A DNA stretch of 5,181 nt, taken from an uncultured Eubacteriales bacterium. Lineage in GTDB: Bacteria; Bacillota; Clostridia; Oscillospirales; Acutalibacteraceae. Position numbers and translations under genes: made by a program. The notes beneath the pieces were generated by a model, which was not told the origin of the DNA, did no database searches, and saw nothing but the letters and a program-made list of their open reading frames with translations. This document shows positions 5,075 to 5,181 of this stretch, piece after piece. Numbering within the stretch: position 1 is the stretch's first letter; every line of letters begins with the position of its first letter. The stretch spans positions 1 through 5,181 of the forward strand of contig UQEY01000062.1 in NCBI GenBank assembly GCA_900540235.1, given 5' to 3'.

Positions 5075-5163
5075 TTGTGCGCAAGCACAAGAGACACGAG
5101 ACTCCAAATTTGGCGACTCCAAGGAACAACAAATTTGGGAGAAACAGTTCGGGGAACTGTTTC
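5075..5163. repeat. Cluster of three hairpins, no gene
   Basis: TTGTGC-GCAA-GCACAA (5075-5090) is a perfect stem with a GNRA-type loop. CTCCAAATTTG (5102-5112) pairs with CAAATTTGGGAG (5130-5141) with one bulged G. GAAACAGTTC-GGG-GAACTGTTTC (5141-5163) is a perfect 10-base-pair stem. No coding frame with a ribosome binding site is seen here. The cluster is upstream of the DUF1275 promoter, so it is not that gene's leader. It may be a dispersed palindromic repeat or a terminator region of a gene beyond the window. Confidence 0.45.
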
Positions 5164-5181
5164 GTAGTGAGTAGTTTTATA

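Noticed and set aside
4928..5122. Minus-strand frame upstream of and overlapping the DUF1275 start
   Set aside because: It runs through the promoter and hairpins and has no ribosome site.
5065..5163. Hairpin cluster considered as a riboswitch for the DUF1275 gene
   Set aside because: It lies upstream of that gene's predicted promoter, so it would not be in the transcript, and no known riboswitch core is recognisable.
1..5181. CRISPR array, tRNA or rRNA
   Set aside because: No regularly spaced direct repeats, and no tRNA or rRNA signature sequences seen on either strand.

Overview
The window looks like a low-GC Firmicute, most likely a gut-type member of class Clostridia. It has AT-rich intergenic DNA, strong purine-rich Shine-Dalgarno sites, extended -10 promoters, GTG starts in overlapping genes, and a TnpV-type transposon protein, a family typical of clostridial mobile elements. 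I cannot name the genus or species from sequence alone.

Layout. Positions 173-3010 (+) form a tightly packed three-gene operon: a TetR-family regulator, a membrane sensor histidine kinase and an OmpR-family response regulator. The genes overlap by 4 and 8 bases. One promoter (76-104) and a leader inverted repeat (135-152) lie in front. At 4276-4968 (-) is a convergent gene for a DUF1275/YoaK-type membrane protein with its own promoter (about 5001-5028). The two promoters share the 10-mer TTGTGTTAAT, so the DUF1275 gene may be in the same regulon as the operon.

Between these convergent genes lies a cassette of about 1.25 kb (about 3017-4270) that I read as an insertion. Its ends are imperfect inverted repeats (27 of 33 aligned positions identical with one gap). 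Inside are a run of stem-loops, an origin of transfer of the MOBQ/IncQ type (core AAGTGCGCCCT at 3302-3312 next to an inverted repeat), a GNAT acetyltransferase gene with its own extended -10 promoter, a terminator, and the C-terminal part of a TnpV gene. No relaxase, transposase or recombinase is present, so the cassette looks like a non-autonomous or decayed mobilisable element with one cargo gene. The outer parts of the end repeats, together with the A and T tracts touching both stop codons, also look like the two arms of a bidirectional terminator. The cassette may therefore have landed in the loop of the terminator that once separated the two convergent genes.

The last 140 bases (about 5040-5181) contain no gene that I can support, but hold a cluster of hairpins. 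An inverted motif pair (38-61 and 5034-5064) flanks the whole block. I see no tRNA, rRNA or CRISPR array.
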